Part shown: positions 1-11,600 of the stretch, in pieces
How the letters are laid out: every line of letters begins with the position of its first letter
Position numbering within the stretch: the stretch's first letter is position 1
DNA from: CAZHRJ01 sp964534765
GTDB lineage: Bacteria; Lindowbacteria; 2-12-FULL-62-27
Direction of reading: 5' to 3'
Length of the DNA: 44,926 nucleotides
NCBI GenBank assembly: GCA_964534765.1
Contig: CAZHRJ010000006.1
Location: forward strand, 1 to 44,926
Notes under the pieces: generated by a model
Seen by the model: the letters and a program-made list of their open reading frames with translations, nothing else
Database searches by the model: none
What the model was told of the DNA's origin: nothing
Program-made: the position numbers and the translations under genes

Positions 1-2
1 AG

Positions 3-1742
3 AGGTTGTCCGAGCAGGGAGCGGAGGTAAGCCGGGTGATGGAGCGGCTGGGCGGCGAGACGACCAAGTTGCTGAAAAAGATAACGGCGGCGACGCGAAC
101 GATGAAGGCGGAAGGCCGGATGGCGTGGCAGATGGAGCAGGAACTGGTGACGATGGCGGAGGCGGCGCAGGAGGCGAAGAAGAACGCCGAAAAGGCTCTG
201 TCCGAACTGGGCAAGCGCACGGAAGCCGCCGCCAATCAGCGGCTGTTGTCGCGCGAGACGCTCGAAAAACTCTCCGCCATCGGCGGCATGATGTCGTCGC
301 TTCTTAAGGATCAGTACGTCCGGGCGCAGTCGGAACTGCAGAGGGCCGTATCAACGGTGCGCATGGACGAAAAGGAGCGGGCGATGATGTCGGCGCAGTT
401 CAATTTCGAGCAGTTCACCGAACAGGTGGACCGGACACACCGGATGCTCAGCCGGGTGTCCGAGCTGATGATGAAAGCGGAAGCCCAGAAAGGCCTCCAG
501 GACCTGCTCAGCAGAACGGAGGACGCTCTCTCGCAGAAAAACGCCGACCGGATCCAGTCACTCGCCAAGGATGCGGCGGCGCTCATGCCCAAGCTTCAGG
601 AACTGGCGAAGGATCCCGCGTTCAGCGATCTGAAAAAGGCGTTGAGCGGGGATGCCTCGGACCTGTCCAAACAATTCGACCAGGCGTCGAAGGCTCTGCG
701 CGAGTCGGCCGGAAAATCAACGGATCAGGCCCGGGTGGCGGAGGAAAAACTGAAAGACTCTCTCAAACAACTGCAGGCCGCGCTCCAGTCCGGCGCGGAT
801 AAATCCGAGACAGCGGAAAAACAGAACGCCGCGGAAAAACTCCGGAACCTGGTCGACCGGCTGATTCTGACGATCGGGGAGTGCGAGCTGGGACACGCTT
901 ATTTTTCCGCGGCGCGCATTCAGCGCGAACCGGTGGAATATTCCAGGCATCTTCAGAAGGCCGCCGCGCTGGATCCGATCCTGCGTCAGGCCATCCGCGA
1001 GATCGCTTCGACCGCGGAGCGGCTCATTCTGTTTGATCCCAAACCGATCCAGGCTCTTGCGCGGGCCATTCAGAATCTCCAGTCCCTGTCCGACCAGGAT
1101 GAGGATCCGGGCGCTCTGGCGAGCCGGCTGCGCGGGGTTTACCGGCACACGTCTTATGGCTGTCTGTATCTGCTGGAAACCGTGCAGGATCTTCAGAAGC
1201 AGGGCGCCGGCCAGAAAAAGTCCGGCGGCGCGGCCCAGGATCTGGCGGAACTCCTGCAGCAGATCATCGCCGCCCAGTCGATGCTCAACAGCCGGACTCA
1301 GACGAGTCTGTCCATGAGTTCGTTTGGGGAGAATCTCGAGCAGCTGGCGTTTCAGCAGGAATTGATCCGCCGGAGCATGGAAGCCGAGGCCGGCCGCTTT
1401 TCCGACCTCCAGGACAAGCTTGGCCGGATCGACCAGATGTTGCAGGAAATGCGGAAGGTCGAAGACGACATGCGAAGACTCGGGCCGAAACCCGAGGTGC
1501 AGGAGCGGCAGCAAAAAATATTGAACAAACTGATGGAGATGCAGCATTCGCTGACTCAGAAGGAGGAGCCGGAGGAAAAATTCGAGTCGGAGCCTTTTTT
1601 TGGCAAGCCCACGGAGACATCGTCGATCCGGATCGAAAAACCACGGATCGACGAAAAACTCTTTCTGCAGGGCCTCCCGCCCGAATACCGGGAGGCGGGA
1701 CGTAAATACCTGCGCGCCCTCATGGGATCCGAAACGCCATGA
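3..1742 (+). CDS. Coiled-coil protein, C-terminal part (DUF4175-like)
   Basis: The frame is open to the left edge, so the 5' end is probably missing; the TTG at position 6 is only the first possible start inside the window. The 579 visible codons encode a soluble, helical protein rich in Ala, Gln, Lys, Glu and Leu, with long heptad-like stretches (about residues 20-290 and 400-520) and no membrane segment. The end, with a 'LPPEYREAGRKYLRAL' motif, is like the C-terminus of large DUF4175-type proteins that follow VWA/BatA-like genes in several phyla; in those the N-terminus carries membrane helices. The stop overlaps the next start by 4 bp (ATGA), and three more genes follow closely, so this is one operon. 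The family link is a judgement from the C-terminal motif and the neighbours; the function is unknown. Confidence 0.65.
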   Translation, partial: RLSEQGAEVSRVMERLGGETTKLLKKITAATRTMKAEGRMAWQMEQELVTMAEAAQEAKKNAEKALSELGKRTEAAANQRLLSRETLEKLSAIGGMMSSLLKDQYVRAQSELQRAVSTVRMDEKERAMMSAQFNFEQFTEQVDRTHRMLSRVSELMMKAEAQKGLQDLLSRTEDALSQKNADRIQSLAKDAAALMPKLQELAKDPAFSDLKKALSGDASDLSKQFDQASKALRESAGKSTDQARVAEEKLKDSLKQLQAALQSGADKSETAEKQNAAEKLRNLVDRLILTIGECELGHAYFSAARIQREPVEYSRHLQKAAALDPILRQAIREIASTAERLILFDPKPIQALARAIQNLQSLSDQDEDPGALASRLRGVYRHTSYGCLYLLETVQDLQKQGAGQKKSGGAAQDLAELLQQIIAAQSMLNSRTQTSLSMSSFGENLEQLAFQQELIRRSMEAEAGRFSDLQDKLGRIDQMLQEMRKVEDDMRRLGPKPEVQERQQKILNKLMEMQHSLTQKEEPEEKFESEPFFGKPTETSSIRIEKPRIDEKLFLQGLPPEYREAGRKYLRALMGSETP

Positions 1743-3586
1743 GGGCCGGCCGGTCGTTGATGGTTTCCGCGGCTTTGGCTGTCGGCCTCTGGTCAGCGCC
1801 TCTCTGGGCCGCGGATCGGGATCCGAGGGAGCTGTTGAAGGAAGCGGACCGCCGCAGCCGTCTGTCGGACACCGCCGGGATTTACCGGATATTGCGAAGC
1901 ACCATCCTTGATCCGGCATCGCCGGAGTGGGCCGTTGAGGAGGCGGTCAAATTTTCCGCCGGCCGGCTGACGGCGCCATCCGACAGCCCGCAGATGTTCG
2001 ACCTTTTTTCATTGTCCCTTCGGCATCCCGGATCCGCGTCGATTCTGCCGACCGTTCTGGCCCTGATCCAGGAATACGCGGGCCTGACAAGCGAGGAAAA
2101 GCTGGCAGTGCTGAGCGAACTCAAATTCGAGGGTAAAGCGGCGCAGGATCTTCTGGAGGCCCAAATCCACCAATTGCGGCGCGTCGGCCGGCTGGACGCC
2201 GCGCTCGAATTGGCCGCGCGACTCGCCCAGCAGAGCGGCCGCCTGGACCATCGGGGTCAGGTCGTCGACCTGCTCCTGGATCTTTCCCGCCCGGATGACG
2301 CGCTGGCTCTGTCGCTGACGATCCTCAGTGATCATCTGACGGATCCGGCCGCGTATTCCCAGCTCTCAGATCGATTCTACCGGCACGGCGATTATCGAAA
2401 GGCGCTCCTGATCCACCGGCGAGCCCGGGTCGCCTTTTCCAACCCGATGATATTTTTTGATCAGTCCCTTTCGATCTGCCAGGGCCTTCAACTGGGAAGG
2501 GAGGGGATCGAACTCTATCTGCCGGTCCTTCAGGACGGCGCCCAACCCGCGCCGGAGCTGTTCCGGGATTTTCTGTCATTTGTGACGGACACGGCCTATT
2601 TTGTCACCGTCTATCCGGCGCAGATTCTCTCGAGCCAGAACCCCCATCTGTATCTCGCCGCCCTGTTCCGATATGCCGAAACCGTTCCGGACACCGCCTG
2701 TCTGGCATTCATCCGGAGCTACTCGGGCAAATTTCAAAACGCCTCGGCCCATATCGGCCTGGCCGAGCATCTTCTGGACCGGGGCCGGTTCACCGCCTTT
2801 CGCATGGTCCTGGACAATCTGGCCGACACGCCGCCCGATGTCTTCGAGACCAAACAGTATCTTCTGTTCCAGTACCACCTGCGCGAGGAAGGCGTCGACG
2901 CGGCGCTGAAAAAATATTCTCCGGCGACGTTCACTCAATCACCTCTGCGCGCCGCTGTCCATCGCCGCGCGGCGCAGGGGTATCTGTCGCAGTCCCGATT
3001 CGGAGACGCGCTGGAGTCGCTCAAAGCGGCGCGGGAACTGGCGCCCCAGCAGACCGACCCACTGGACATCTGCCGGCTTCATTTCATGATGGGGTCCGAC
3101 AAGGCCGCTCTCGCGGCCGCGTACGATGCCCACCGGTCTAACCCGTCCGACGAGACGCTGTACTGGCTTGGGTGGCTCTCTTTTCTCCAGTCGGACACCG
3201 AGACTGCGCGGAAGGCGTTTCGGGATGTGGCGCTTCACTCGGAGGGTTGGAACGCGGATGAAGCGCTGGCCTGGCTGGCGGTGCTTCTCGGCAAGTCCAA
3301 GGCCGATCCGGAAAGCATCGGCCGGGCTGTCCGGGACGCGATGGTTCGAAAGATCGAGTCCTCGGAATCGGCTGAGTTGCCCGAATCGGTACGTCTCATT
3401 ATCCGCCGGGATGCCATCCGATCAGGCGCGGACGTAAAAAAGATGTCTGAGACGGAATCGATCCTTCTCCGGTATCTCCGCTGGGCCGCGCTGCCGCCGC
3501 CGGCCCGATCGGACGCGGTCTATCAAAAACTCCTGCGGGACGCTCCGGAAGATTTGCGCGCGCTGATTCGGACCGAGGCGCCATGA
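1739..3586 (+). CDS. Secreted TPR-repeat protein
   Basis: This 615-residue protein begins with a clear signal peptide (Arg at 2 and 5, hydrophobic core about 8-19, likely cleavage near Ala24). The rest is almost wholly helical, with TPR-like pairs such as the segments around residues 150-250 and 400-500 (patterns like 'FGDALESLKAAREL' and 'WLGWLSFLQSDTETARKAF'). It has no transmembrane span after the signal and no catalytic motif I recognise, so it is probably a periplasmic scaffold. It starts inside the stop of the coiled-coil gene (ATGA) and its own stop overlaps the start of the next gene in the same way, which implies translational coupling and a shared process in the envelope. Export and TPR character are read from the sequence; the role is inference. 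Confidence 0.75.
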   Translation: MRAGRSLMVSAALAVGLWSAPLWAADRDPRELLKEADRRSRLSDTAGIYRILRSTILDPASPEWAVEEAVKFSAGRLTAPSDSPQMFDLFSLSLRHPGSASILPTVLALIQEYAGLTSEEKLAVLSELKFEGKAAQDLLEAQIHQLRRVGRLDAALELAARLAQQSGRLDHRGQVVDLLLDLSRPDDALALSLTILSDHLTDPAAYSQLSDRFYRHGDYRKALLIHRRARVAFSNPMIFFDQSLSICQGLQLGREGIELYLPVLQDGAQPAPELFRDFLSFVTDTAYFVTVYPAQILSSQNPHLYLAALFRYAETVPDTACLAFIRSYSGKFQNASAHIGLAEHLLDRGRFTAFRMVLDNLADTPPDVFETKQYLLFQYHLREEGVDAALKKYSPATFTQSPLRAAVHRRAAQGYLSQSRFGDALESLKAARELAPQQTDPLDICRLHFMMGSDKAALAAAYDAHRSNPSDETLYWLGWLSFLQSDTETARKAFRDVALHSEGWNADEALAWLAVLLGKSKADPESIGRAVRDAMVRKIESSESAELPESVRLIIRRDAIRSGADVKKMSETESILLRYLRWAALPPPARSDAVYQKLLRDAPEDLRALIRTEAP

Positions 3587-4839
3587 GTCGGCCGGTGGTA
3601 TGTGTGGTGTTGGTCTGGATGGCCGGTTCATTCGCGTCGGCCGACTTTCTAGTCCCGATGGACGCCGCTCAGTCGGACCATCTGCGCGCGTACGGGCTGG
3701 TCTACGATCATCTTCGGAGTGGCCCCAAGAGCGGCAAGACGCACTGGCTGTTGAATTACCGAGGCGGGTCGTTTCTATTGCCGGAATATTCCGCACTCGC
3801 CGACAGGGCCGTCGAATGGGGCGTGGCCATCGAAACCGTCTCCGACGCGGCGGTCTCGGAGTTGGATGCCCACATTGAGCAATCCAACGCCGCCAAAATC
3901 CTGCTTGAAAAAGCGCCCACCATCGGCGTCTACGCGCCGCCATTTTCCGAAATGTGGGACGACGCCGTCCTGCTCGTTCTCAATTATGCCAAAATCCCCT
4001 ACCAGACGTTCTACGACAGGGAGGTGATCCAGGGCGAGCTGGCAAAATACGACTGGATCCACATGCACCATGACGATTTCACCGGGCAGTTCGGTAAATT
4101 TTACCGGTCCTACAAATCCTTTCCGTGGTATATCCGGATGGTGGATGTTCAGACAAAAATCGCGCGGGATCTGGGATTTGCCACCGTGCCGAAGTTGAAA
4201 GCGGAGGTGGCGCGGCGGATTTCAGTGTTTGCGGAAAATGGGGGTTTTCTGTTTGCCATGTGCGCCGCCATTGACAGCTTCGACATCTCCCTTGCCGCGC
4301 TCGGCGTCGATATCGTTCCCGAACTTCTGGACGGATCGCCCGTTACTCCGGACGCGGGCGCGAAACTTGATTTTTCCCGGACAATGGCATTCAAGAATTT
4401 TACGATCAGTCTGGACCCGAACGAATACGAGTTTTCCAGCATCGACATTTCCCAGTACGAAAACGGGCCGGATCGGGAGGCGTTTGTCCTGTTTCCATTC
4501 TCGGCGAAATATGATCCAGTCCCGGCCATGCTCACGCAGAATCACGAGTCGCTCATCGCCGGATTTTTCGGCCAGACAACCTCTTTTCGGAAGACCACCC
4601 TCAAGCCGGGCGTCATCGTCATGGGGACCGTGGTCGCGTCGGACCGGATCAAGTACGTCTACGGCAGCCGCGGGAAGGGTCTGTTTTCGTTTTTGGGCGG
4701 GCACGATCCGGAGGATTTTTCGCATATTGTCGGGGAAGCGCCGACGGACGTATCGCTGTACAAGCATTCGCCGGGATACCGGCTGATTCTGAACAACATT
4801 TTGTTTCCTGCGGCGAAGAAGCAGAAGCGCGAGACCTGA
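3583..4839 (+). CDS. Secreted protein of the family often mislabelled 'asparagine synthetase B'
   Basis: The 418-residue product has a signal peptide (cleavage near Ala20). From memory it matches closely a conserved family in Bacteroidota: 'LVPMDAAQSDHLRAYG' after the signal, 'LLNYRGGSFLLPE' near residue 55, 'WIHMHHDDFTGQFGKF' near 155, 'FLFAMCAAIDSFD' near 225, and a C-terminal 'GYRLILNNILFPAAKK'. Databases often name this family asparagine synthetase B, but it has neither the N-terminal Cys of a class II glutaminase nor an ATP-pyrophosphatase loop. The fold may be class I amidotransferase-like, since 'FLFAMCAA' resembles a nucleophile elbow; that is a guess. It lies in an operon with the coiled-coil and TPR genes, 4-bp overlap upstream, and the true substrate is unknown. 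Confidence 0.8.
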   Translation: MSRPVVCVVLVWMAGSFASADFLVPMDAAQSDHLRAYGLVYDHLRSGPKSGKTHWLLNYRGGSFLLPEYSALADRAVEWGVAIETVSDAAVSELDAHIEQSNAAKILLEKAPTIGVYAPPFSEMWDDAVLLVLNYAKIPYQTFYDREVIQGELAKYDWIHMHHDDFTGQFGKFYRSYKSFPWYIRMVDVQTKIARDLGFATVPKLKAEVARRISVFAENGGFLFAMCAAIDSFDISLAALGVDIVPELLDGSPVTPDAGAKLDFSRTMAFKNFTISLDPNEYEFSSIDISQYENGPDREAFVLFPFSAKYDPVPAMLTQNHESLIAGFFGQTTSFRKTTLKPGVIVMGTVVASDRIKYVYGSRGKGLFSFLGGHDPEDFSHIVGEAPTDVSLYKHSPGYRLILNNILFPAAKKQKRET

Positions 4840-4844
4840 CCGGC

Positions 4845-5759
4845 ATGACTTCGCAGGCCCTGCTCTGGACCATTTTTTGCACCGCCATCCCGCTGGTACT
4901 CCTGTTCGATCTGCTCGTCCTGCAGCGCCAGGCGCACGAGATCGGTCTTCGAAAGGCGGCCATCTGGACGGCGTTTTGGGTATCCTTTGCGCTTGTCTTC
5001 AACGGACTGGTATGGGCGATGCTGGGGCGCGAGAAGGCGCTGGAGTTTCTGACCGCGTATTTGATCGAGGAGTCGCTCAGCCTGGACAACATGTTTGTGT
5101 TCATCCTGATTTTTTCCTATTTCTCCGTGCCGGCGGAGGATCAGCCGAGGATCCTGCACTGGGGAATTCTAGGCGCGATTGTGATGCGGCTGTTTTTTAT
5201 TTTCGCGGGCGTGGCGTTGCTCAACAAATTCCACTGGATGATTTACGTATTCGGCGCCGTCCTGGTGGTCACGGGCATGCGGATGGCGGTGGAGCGCGAG
5301 CAGAAGATCGATCCCGAACAGAATTTCGTCCTTCGGATCTTCAGGCGGTTCATGCCCATTCTCCCCAGTCACCGCGGTCACGAATTTTTCGTCCGCCGGG
5401 ATGGCCGGCTGTGGGCCACGCCCCTCTTTGCGGCGCTCCTGGTGGTGGAAGCCAGCGATCTTATTTTCGCGGTCGACTCAATCCCGGCCGTCCTGGCAAT
5501 CAGCAGTGACGGGTTTATCGTTTATACGTCGAACATTTTCGCCATCCTGGGACTGCGGGCTCTCTATTTTCTTCTGGCGGGAATACTGGGGATGTTCCGG
5601 TTTCTGAAAGTGGGCATCGCGCTGATTCTGTGTTTCGTGGGCGTGAAGATGTTGATCGCGGGATTTTTTCACATCCCGATCGGCGCCTCTCTTGGCGTCG
5701 TCGCGGGGATTCTGACCCTTTCCATTCTGGCGTCGGTTCTTCTCAAAAAAGAGGCGTGA
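4845..5759 (+). CDS. TerC/Alx-family integral membrane protein
   Basis: This 304-residue polytopic protein has about nine hydrophobic segments and the two TerC signatures: 'EESLSLDNMFVFILIF' near residue 75 and 'EASDLIFAVDSIPAVLAIS' near 205, each with the acidic residues thought to handle metal ions. Length and layout fit the Alx/TerC group, which exports or senses Mn2+ and affects extracytoplasmic metalation. It begins 5 bp after the preceding stop with no good Shine-Dalgarno sequence, so it is probably translated by coupling as the last gene of the operon. There is no room for the yybP-ykoY riboswitch that controls many relatives. Loading of metal into secreted proteins would suit the three exported or envelope neighbours, but that link is inference. 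Confidence 0.92.
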   Translation: MTSQALLWTIFCTAIPLVLLFDLLVLQRQAHEIGLRKAAIWTAFWVSFALVFNGLVWAMLGREKALEFLTAYLIEESLSLDNMFVFILIFSYFSVPAEDQPRILHWGILGAIVMRLFFIFAGVALLNKFHWMIYVFGAVLVVTGMRMAVEREQKIDPEQNFVLRIFRRFMPILPSHRGHEFFVRRDGRLWATPLFAALLVVEASDLIFAVDSIPAVLAISSDGFIVYTSNIFAILGLRALYFLLAGILGMFRFLKVGIALILCFVGVKMLIAGFFHIPIGASLGVVAGILTLSILASVLLKKEA

Positions 5760-5803
5760 TCGATTGGAGCTTGTAACAAAAAGACGCACAGGTTCCAAGT
5801 AGA

Positions 5804-5848
5804 TGATAGCTCAAAGATCGACCCCCATTATTTATACGGACATCAATA
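5804..5848. repeat. 45-nt dispersed repeat, copy 1
   Basis: The stretch starting TGATAGCTCAAAGATCGAC recurs at 44362-44405 with three mismatches and a one-base gap. This copy lies between the convergent terC and bluB genes and includes the last bases of bluB. Confidence 0.8.
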
Positions 5849-6523
5849 GTTCGCGTCAAACAGGCTCGCGGCGCGGCCCCATTTCTCCTCGTAGACCAGC
5901 GATCTCAAATCCAGCCTCGATCTCCAGCCGACTTCCTCCAGGAGCGGCCGGGGTCTGAATTCGGTCGGATAACCGACACACAGGTACGCGACGAGCCTAA
6001 CCTGTTCCGGCAGTTCCAGGATTTTTTCCACAGCGGGCTGATCCAGGATGCTCACCCATCCGACTCCGACTCCCTCAGCCCGCGCCGACAGCCACAGGTT
6101 CTGGATGGCCAGACACGTGCTGAAGACATCCGTCTCCGGCGCCGGGGCCCGGCCCAGCACAAACGGCCCCGACCGGCGGCGATCGCAGGTGACGGCGACA
6201 TTGAGCGGCGCGTCGAGGATGCCTTCGAGTTTGAGCGAGCGGTAGAGTTCGCGCCGGTCAGGTTCGGCGATTTTTTCGGCCTCGGCCAGATTGACCCGTT
6301 CAAACGATTCCTTGATTTGCCTTCGGATTTCCATTGATGAAATCAGGATGAAATTCCACGGCTGCATAAACCCCACCGACGGCGCTTGATGCGCCGCCGA
6401 CAGCATCCGCTGCAGCACATCGCCCGGCAGAGGCGAGTCGGAAAAGTGCCGGATGTCCCTTCGGACCGACATCAGGCGATACACCACCTCGCGCTCGGCG
6501 TCGCTGAATGCGGATACCGGCAT
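5843..6523 (-). CDS. bluB: 5,6-dimethylbenzimidazole synthase BluB (nitroreductase family)
   Basis: BluB breaks down reduced flavin mononucleotide with oxygen to make 5,6-dimethylbenzimidazole, the lower ligand of vitamin B12. The 226-residue protein shows the nitroreductase fold with BluB-specific signatures: 'RRDIRHFSDSPLPGDVL' near residue 17, 'AAHQAPSVGFMQPWNF' near 43, and the late 'GVGVGWVSILDQ' loop. Length is as expected. It follows leuD by 10 bp with no visible Shine-Dalgarno sequence, so it may depend on upstream translation. No other cobalamin gene lies in the window and no cobalamin riboswitch is evident. Its last codons fall inside the 45-nt repeat at 5804-5848. A generic nitroreductase is the alternative, but the 'SVGFMQPWNF' motif favours BluB. 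Confidence 0.87.
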   Translation of the reverse strand: MPVSAFSDAEREVVYRLMSVRRDIRHFSDSPLPGDVLQRMLSAAHQAPSVGFMQPWNFILISSMEIRRQIKESFERVNLAEAEKIAEPDRRELYRSLKLEGILDAPLNVAVTCDRRRSGPFVLGRAPAPETDVFSTCLAIQNLWLSARAEGVGVGWVSILDQPAVEKILELPEQVRLVAYLCVGYPTEFRPRPLLEEVGWRSRLDLRSLVYEEKWGRAASLFDANY

Positions 6524-6533
6524 GCTCAGGAGG

Positions 6534-7147
6534 TCACTTTCGATCGTCCGCCAGGTAGGGAATGCGCTGGGCCGTTTGGCGGACGAGATCGAGATTGGCC
6601 AGCATGAGCCGGGTCGAATCCCATGTTCCCTCCGTGAGGGCGGACCAGACGACGTCGGAGATGCGCACGGCTATCTTTTTCCCGTTGTAAGAAACACGTT
6701 TTTCCGGCAGGTCGACGCAGAGTTCCATTTTCGGCGTCTCCCGGATCGACGCCATCAGGTCACGCACCTCGCCTTCGCCCGCCGTCACCGTCGGAACGCC
6801 CAGCACCATGCAATTTCCCGCAAAAATCTCGGCAAACGATTCCCCGATGATGGCCCGAATGCCGCGCCGAATGATCGCCTGCGGCGCGTGTTCACGGGAT
6901 GATCCGCATCCGAAGTTCTTGTTGACGACCAGTATCGCGGCGCCGTCGAATCCCGGATCGTTCATGGGATGGGGACGAGCCTTGCCCGATTCGTCGAATC
7001 GCTCATCAAAAAAAGCGTAGCGGCCCATGTTCGTGAACGTGATTTCTTTCAGATACCGCGCTGGAATGATCCGGTCGGTGTCGATGTCGTCTCCCTCGAC
7101 CGGAACGCCGGTTCCGCGGATCTGTGTGATGCCGTCTCCGGTTCCCA

Positions 7148-7148
<1 letters not shown>
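6534..7148 (-). CDS. leuD: 3-isopropylmalate dehydratase small subunit LeuD
   Basis: LeuD pairs with LeuC to isomerise 2-isopropylmalate to 3-isopropylmalate in leucine synthesis. The 204-residue protein has the swivel-domain motifs 'DDIDTDRIIPARYL' near residue 19 and 'FGCGSSREHAPQAI' near 79. Its ATG shares one base with the leuC stop (TGATG), so the two subunits are coupled. The group with a long C-terminal extension ('NLDLVRQTAQRIPYL') is typical of the bacterial leuCD type rather than a homoaconitase. Confidence 0.95.
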
Positions 7149-8554
<1,406 letters not shown>

Positions 8555-8557
8555 TCC

Positions 8558-8566
8558 GAATCTCCT
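8558..8566 (-). promoter_or_regulatory. Ribosome binding site that fixes the leuC start
   Basis: On the minus strand AAAGGAG sits just upstream of the ATG at 8554. It supports that start over the GTG 24 bases earlier. Confidence 0.7.
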
Positions 8567-8632
8567 TTGCTCCGCCACTGCGTGCTTCCTATCCCTTTCA
8601 TATTAACCAAAAAATAGCTTTATTCCTAGCCT

Positions 8633-11600
8633 ATGAGACAGGACGAGCGGGTCCGGAAAATCCTGGTGGCAAACCGGGGAGAGATCGCCATCCGGATTTT
8701 TCGCGCGGCCACCGAGTTGGGAATCCGAACGGTTGGTATCTATTCCCATGAGGACAGGGTCAGTCTTCATCGCCAGAAATGCGATGAGGCTTATCTCGTC
8801 GGCAAGGGCAGGGAGCCGGTCAAGGCCTACCTGGACACCGCGGATATTCTCCGGATCGCGCAGGACTGCGGCGCTCAGGCGGTTCATCCCGGATACGGGT
8901 TCCTCTCCGAAAACGCCGACTTCGCACGCGCGGTCCGATCCGCCGGCATGACGTTCATCGGTCCTTCCACCGACGTCCTGCGCCTCATGGGCGATAAAAC
9001 TCTCGCGCGGCGCGCGGCGGAAAAAATCGGCATCCCCATCATCCCTGGAACTGCCCGGCCGGCGACGTCTCTTCAGGCGGCAAGGAAAGAGTCGAAGCGG
9101 ATTGGATTTCCGCTCATGATCAAAGCGGCCTTCGGCGGCGGCGGCCGGGGGATGCGGATCATCCGGACGGCGGCCGAGTTCGATGTGGCATTCAAGGAAG
9201 CGTCGAGGGAGGCCGCGTCCGCGTTTGGGAGCGGACTTTTGTTCATGGAGCGGCTCGTGGAACACGCCAAACATATCGAAGTGCAGATCCTGGGCGACGG
9301 CCGGGCCTGCGTGCACCTCTACGAGCGGGATTGCTCGGTCCAGCGGCGGCATCAGAAGATGGTTGAAATCGCGCCGGCCCTGACGATCTCGCCCAAACTT
9401 CGAGACAAACTGTGTGAATCGGCCGTCCGGCTCGCCAAAAGTGTGCAGTACGAAAATGCCGGAACCGTGGAATTTCTGGTCGAAATCGACAAATCGTCCG
9501 GCCGCGGGTTGCATGAAACCTGTCCGTATTATTTCATCGAAATGAATCCACGCCTTCAGGTCGAGCATACCGTGACCGAGATGATCACGGACGTGGATAT
9601 TGTCGCCGCGCAAATCCGGATCGCCGCGGGCGAGAGTCTCGCGGATCTGGGCATTCGGTCGCAGGCTGATATCTCCACACGCGGATACGCGATCCAGTGC
9701 CGTATTACCACGGAGGATCCTTACAACAATTTCATCCCGGACCATGGCCGCCTCGCAGCCTATCGCAGCGCCGCCGGATTCGGCATTCGGCTCGACGGCG
9801 GAAACGCCTTCCATGGATCGCTGATCACGCCCTACTACGATTCGATGCTGGTCAAAGTCACCGCTCACGCGGCCGGGTTCCCATCCACCGTATCCAAAAT
9901 GGCCCGGGCACTGGCGGAATTCCGCATCCGCGGACTGCGGACCAACATTCCGTTTCTCCTCAATCTCCTGGCCCATCCCAAATTCCAGGCCGGCGACTTC
10001 ACCACGCGCTTTATCGAGGAAACACCAGACCTCTTCAAGATCCTACCGCCCAGAGACCGGGCCAACCGGATACTGCGATGTGTCGCGGACATCATCGTCA
10101 ACGGCAATCCGCATGTCAAAGGCGCCCGGCGGCCCGCTCAAGTCCGGGAACCATTCCGGCCAAAGATGCGGCGGGCCGCCGCCCCCGACGGGTTCCGCCA
10201 GAAATGGCGGCGGATGGGCACGGAAAAATTCTGCGACTGGATTCTCGCTCATCGGCCGCTCCTCCTTACGGACACCACATTGCGCGACGCCCATCAATCC
10301 CTCCTCGCCACGCGTCTCAGAACGATCGACATGCTTCGCATCGCACCGGCCTATGCCCGGAACGTGCCGGGTCTGTTTTCCCTTGAGATTTGGGGCGGAG
10401 CGACTTTTGACGTGGCGATGCGGTTTTTAGGCGAAGATCCATGGGAGCGGCTCGAAAAACTCCGGGGGGCGGTGCCGAATATTTTGTTTCAGATGCTGCT
10501 GAGGGGCGCGAACGCGGTCGGATACACGGCCTATCCGGACAATGTGGTGAAGGCATTCATCCGGCAGTCGGTCAAATCCGGGATCGATGTATTCCGGATT
10601 TTTGATTCTCTCAACAACGTATCCCAGATGCGGCGCGCCATCGCCGCCGTCCGGGACGCGGGGGGAATTGCGGAGGGCGCGCTTTGTTACACCGGAGACA
10701 TCGACAACCCGGCACGGGCCAAATTCAATCTGAGATATTACGTCCGCCTCGCCCGGGAACTCAAACACGCGGGAGCCCACATACTCGGAATCAAGGACAT
10801 GGCGGGTCTTCTCAAACCCTACGCCGCCCATCGGCTGGTCCGGACTCTGAGGGAGGAAGTGCATCTGCCGGTGCACCTTCACACGCACGATACCAACGGC
10901 ATCCAGGCGGCGACGATCCTGAAGGCCGCTGACGCGGGCGTTGATATCGCGGACGCGGCGGTGGCGGCCCTGTCCGGACTCACCAGTCAGCCCAATCTGA
11001 ATTCCCTCGTGGCCGCGCTCCAGCGGCAAAGCCGCGACACCGGATTGCCGCTCGATGATCTCAATGACATTTCCCAATACTGGGAAGACATCCGAGCGCT
11101 CTACGCGCCGTTTGAATCGGGGTTGCAGTCGGGCACGGCGCAGGTGTATGACCATGAGATTCCGGGAGGGCAGTATTCCAATCTTCGGCCTCAGGCGGAG
11201 GAAATGGGACTCGGTGACCGGCTGTATGATCTGAAAAAAATGTACGCGACGGTCAATCGGATGTTCGGTGACATCGTCAAAGTCACGCCCAGTTCCAAGG
11301 TCGTCGGCGACATGGCCTGTTTCATGCTCGCGAATAACCTGACTGAAAAGGACATCCTCGATCGCGGCCGCGCGACGGCGTTCCCGGAATCGGTTGTCGG
11401 ATTTTTCCGCGGTGAACTCGGCCGGCCCATCGGCGGGTTTCCGAAAACACTCAAAGACATTATTCTCAACGGCCGTAAATCTCTGCGATCTCCGCGATTG
11501 CCGCCGGCAAATTTCAGCCGGATTCGCGCGGAGATTGAGAAGAAACTGCGGCGGCGGATTCGAGAGACTGAGCTGTTGTCTTATTTCATGTATCCAAACA

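Noticed and set aside
4840..4845. yybP-ykoY manganese riboswitch before terC
   Set aside because: Only 5 bp separate terC from the preceding gene.
6524..6533. Cobalamin riboswitch before bluB
   Set aside because: bluB starts 10 bp after leuD within an operon, so there is no leader to hold one.
8603..9976. A 457-codon minus-strand open frame opposite the biotin carboxylase part of pyc
   Set aside because: No motif, and it conflicts with a fully conserved gene on the other strand.
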